From NCBI GenBank assembly GCA_002683195.1, contig NYSW01000117.1:2943-10746 (forward strand): a stretch of 7,804 bases of DNA, written 5' to 3'. The position numbers and the translations under genes are program-made. The notes under the pieces are model-generated. The model saw nothing but the letters and a program-made list of their open reading frames with translations. It was not told where the DNA came from and did no database searches. This document shows, piece by piece, positions 6,480 to 7,804 of this stretch. Source of the stretch: Phycisphaerae bacterium (lineage in GTDB: Bacteria > Planctomycetota > Phycisphaerae > Phycisphaerales > SM1A02). The first letter of the stretch is position 1, and every line of letters starts with the position of its first letter.

Positions 6480-6540
6480 GCCTGCGACTCCGCAAATGGA
6501 TCGATCTCCGACCCCCACATCTTCATGTCCCCGGCCGGAG

Positions 6541-7644
6541 TCATCCTCCAGCGTCGGTGCTTGATGACCGGGCGTTGGCGGCTGGCAGACCCTTCGCGCT
6601 GAATGCCTGCAGGACCTCGGCGAGTGGATGTCGGATTTCTCCGTTCTTCCGGTCCATGATCGTCAGGCCGGAGGCGGTGAAGTCGATCGTGACCACGCCC
6701 GTAACCGGCCCGTCGCCGCCGGAGGATGGGACGCCGGGATCCTCGTGGTCACACGACCATTCGTATCGGATCTCGAAGATCCCGTCGTCTTTCTGCTCGT
6801 AGACATGACGCTCGACCACGAATTCGATCTTGCCGACACGCCTGCTGTAGAAACCGAGACGCTTGTTCACCTTCGCGAGAAGCGCGTCCGCCTGCTCGAC
6901 GCTCGGCAGTCGGCCGCCGTTTCCTGCGGCGAAGTCGATGATCGGCGAAACGCTCCTGTCGACCATCCGATTGAACATGGGCAACCATTCGTCGAAGGCG
7001 GTGGTGGGCGGCCGTCCGGTCTCGACCGTGAAGTGGTCGAGTGGAAACGCGAGCACGTCGGCACCGAGGAACAACTGACGCTGCGGCGTGCCATCCTGCA
7101 ATCGCGGTACCGCCCCCTTCGGCGATGCCGTGACCAGGACGCCTTCGGCATTCCGGACCCAGCTCACCGCGACGGCGACCTGCCCGCCCGCGGGGTTGGA
7201 CCAGTCCGTGCCGGGCAGGCTCCCGGACTCCACCCCCGTCTCGAAAAAGGCATTCGCCGGAAGCCGGGCGTCCTCCGCCTGATTCCGGAGGACCGACGAG
7301 AGCGAAGGCCCGCTTGCAGCCAATGCCGCCTCCGCCAACGGTCTCACCATGTTCGTGATGAACATCACGACGCCGGCGGCCACCACCAGAAGCACCGCGA
7401 CGAAGGCCGACTGGGCCGTTTGAATCCAAGGCCGCGTCCTGAATTGCGACACGACCACGACGAAGAAGGCGATGGCGAGCACCAATCCGACCACGAGGGG
7501 CAGCGGGCCTGACAGAAACGGAATCGGCCCGGGCCTGAAGGCGGTGCCTACACCCCACAAGATCGCCATCATTGATGCGTACGGGAGGTACGAACGAAGT
7601 TCCCGAACCCAGGCGGGACCATTCGATCGATCGGCGTCATCCAT
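6541..7644 (-). CDS. Unrecognised three-helix membrane protein with soluble C-terminal domain
   Basis: The ATG at 7642-7644 (367 residues) is preferred over a GTG at 7719 because GGAG lies seven bases before it and the upstream residues are Arg/Pro-rich, like non-coding shadow. Three hydrophobic segments lie at about residues 20-37, 44-67 (PLPLVVGLVLAIAFFVVVV) and 79-99 (AFVAVLLVVAAGVVMFITN). A soluble domain of about 265 residues follows, containing the segments FLGADVLAFPLDHF, FDEWLPMFNRMVD, IEFVVERHVYEQKDDG and GVVTIDFTASGLTIMDRKNG, which alternate as in a mixed alpha/beta fold. The C-terminal tail is polar and probably disordered. I recognise no catalytic motif or family, so no function is offered. 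It converges with the COG0523 gene across a 61-base gap that shows no clear terminator. Coding is well supported by the start site, the helices and the length. Confidence 0.8.
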   Translation of the reverse strand: MDDADRSNGPAWVRELRSYLPYASMMAILWGVGTAFRPGPIPFLSGPLPLVVGLVLAIAFFVVVVSQFRTRPWIQTAQSAFVAVLLVVAAGVVMFITNMVRPLAEAALAASGPSLSSVLRNQAEDARLPANAFFETGVESGSLPGTDWSNPAGGQVAVAVSWVRNAEGVLVTASPKGAVPRLQDGTPQRQLFLGADVLAFPLDHFTVETGRPPTTAFDEWLPMFNRMVDRSVSPIIDFAAGNGGRLPSVEQADALLAKVNKRLGFYSRRVGKIEFVVERHVYEQKDDGIFEIRYEWSCDHEDPGVPSSGGDGPVTGVVTIDFTASGLTIMDRKNGEIRHPLAEVLQAFSAKGLPAANARSSSTDAGG

Positions 7645-7651
7645 CAGTCGG

Positions 7652-7655
7652 CTCC
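7652..7655 (-). promoter_or_regulatory. Ribosome binding site deciding the membrane-protein start
   Basis: GGAG on the minus strand, within CCTCCGGAG, lies seven bases before the ATG at 7642-7644. This is the best-spaced Shine-Dalgarno site in the window and fixes the start at MDDADR rather than at the upstream GTG. Confidence 0.75.
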
Positions 7656-7766
7656 GGAGGTCGCTTCGGATCGTCGGGGGATCCACGGCAGGCGTCCAGC
7701 CTAGACGACCGCGACCCACGCCACGAATTCGGCCCCCTTGGAGCGGGACATGGTCGAATCCGCTTG

Positions 7767-7804
7767 ATGAACCGCCCCGGCTTCCGACGCCGAAGCCTCG
7801 TCTC
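7767..7804 (+). CDS. Possible start of a divergent gene (3' partial, cut by window edge)
   Basis: From the ATG at 7767 the frame reads MNRPGFRRRSLV to the edge, with nearly all third positions G or C. A basic start of this kind is common at the head of a signal peptide or pilin-like leader. It would be divergent from the membrane protein at 7644, with 122 bases between the starts. There is no Shine-Dalgarno site. The alternative is a minus-strand gene ending at TAG 7701-7703, whose last residues would be EFVAWVAVV. Only 12 codons are visible, so this is a guess. Confidence 0.25.
   Translation, partial: MNRPGFRRRSLV

Noticed and set aside
5253..6518. Minus-strand open frame of 421 codons antisense to the COG0523 gene.
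   Set aside because: The plus-strand frame has all GTPase motifs; the antisense product is a low-information Asp/Val/Arg-rich shadow without motifs.
6480..6540. Search for a terminator between the convergent COG0523 and membrane-protein genes.
   Set aside because: Only a 4-bp stem (ACAT/ATGT) and a GATCGATC palindrome are present, too weak to call.
7779..7797. GGCTTC / GAAGCC hairpin at the right edge, considered as a terminator.
   Set aside because: The stem is six bp with a seven-base loop and no U-tract, and it may lie inside a coding frame on either strand.

Overview
This is a high-GC bacterial window with long intergenic gaps and mostly single-gene transcription units. The best guess is a planctomycete of the Phycisphaerae type. 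The evidence is a surface protein ending in a Pro-Ala-Pro / hydrophobic / Arg4 sorting tag typical of that group, a Hanks-type Ser/Thr kinase fused through one membrane helix to a large PD40/TolB-like beta-propeller, and several exported proteins with weak or absent Shine-Dalgarno sites. No ribosomal or phylogenetic marker is present, so the assignment is an inference.

Layout, left to right. (1) 1-564 (+): 3' end of an exported PEP-CTERM-like protein, followed by a strong hairpin at 584-615. (2) 565-876: no convincing gene, but a perfect 8-bp inverted repeat at 691-726. (3) 877-1155 (+): a 92-residue exported protein that looks like the N-terminal stub of an ankyrin-repeat protein. (4) 1183-4119 (-): a 978-residue transmembrane Ser/Thr kinase with an unusually long activation-segment insertion, convergent with (3). 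(5) 4430-4861 (-): an exported CMD/AhpD-like protein that keeps its CxxC pair but lacks the usual Glu and His partners, with its own intrinsic terminator. (6) 4862-5249: a divergent intergenic region with a good sigma70-type promoter (TTGACA-16-TACTGT) and an overlapping dyad. (7) 5250-6479 (+): a COG0523 GTPase of the ZigA/YciC type, a putative zinc metallochaperone. (8) 6541-7644 (-): a three-helix membrane protein with a soluble C-terminal domain that I do not recognise. (9) 7767 to the edge: possibly the start of a further divergent gene.

How the genes may relate: most look independently transcribed. The only functional pairing suggested by layout is the divergent pair formed by the thiol (CxxC) protein and the COG0523 metallochaperone, which could reflect metal or redox homeostasis; this is an inference from position alone. 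I found no CRISPR array, insertion sequence, phage module, rRNA or credible tRNA, and no clear evidence of an undescribed multi-gene system. The most unusual points are the altered active site of the CMD protein, the kinase activation-loop insertion and the dyad at the COG0523 promoter.
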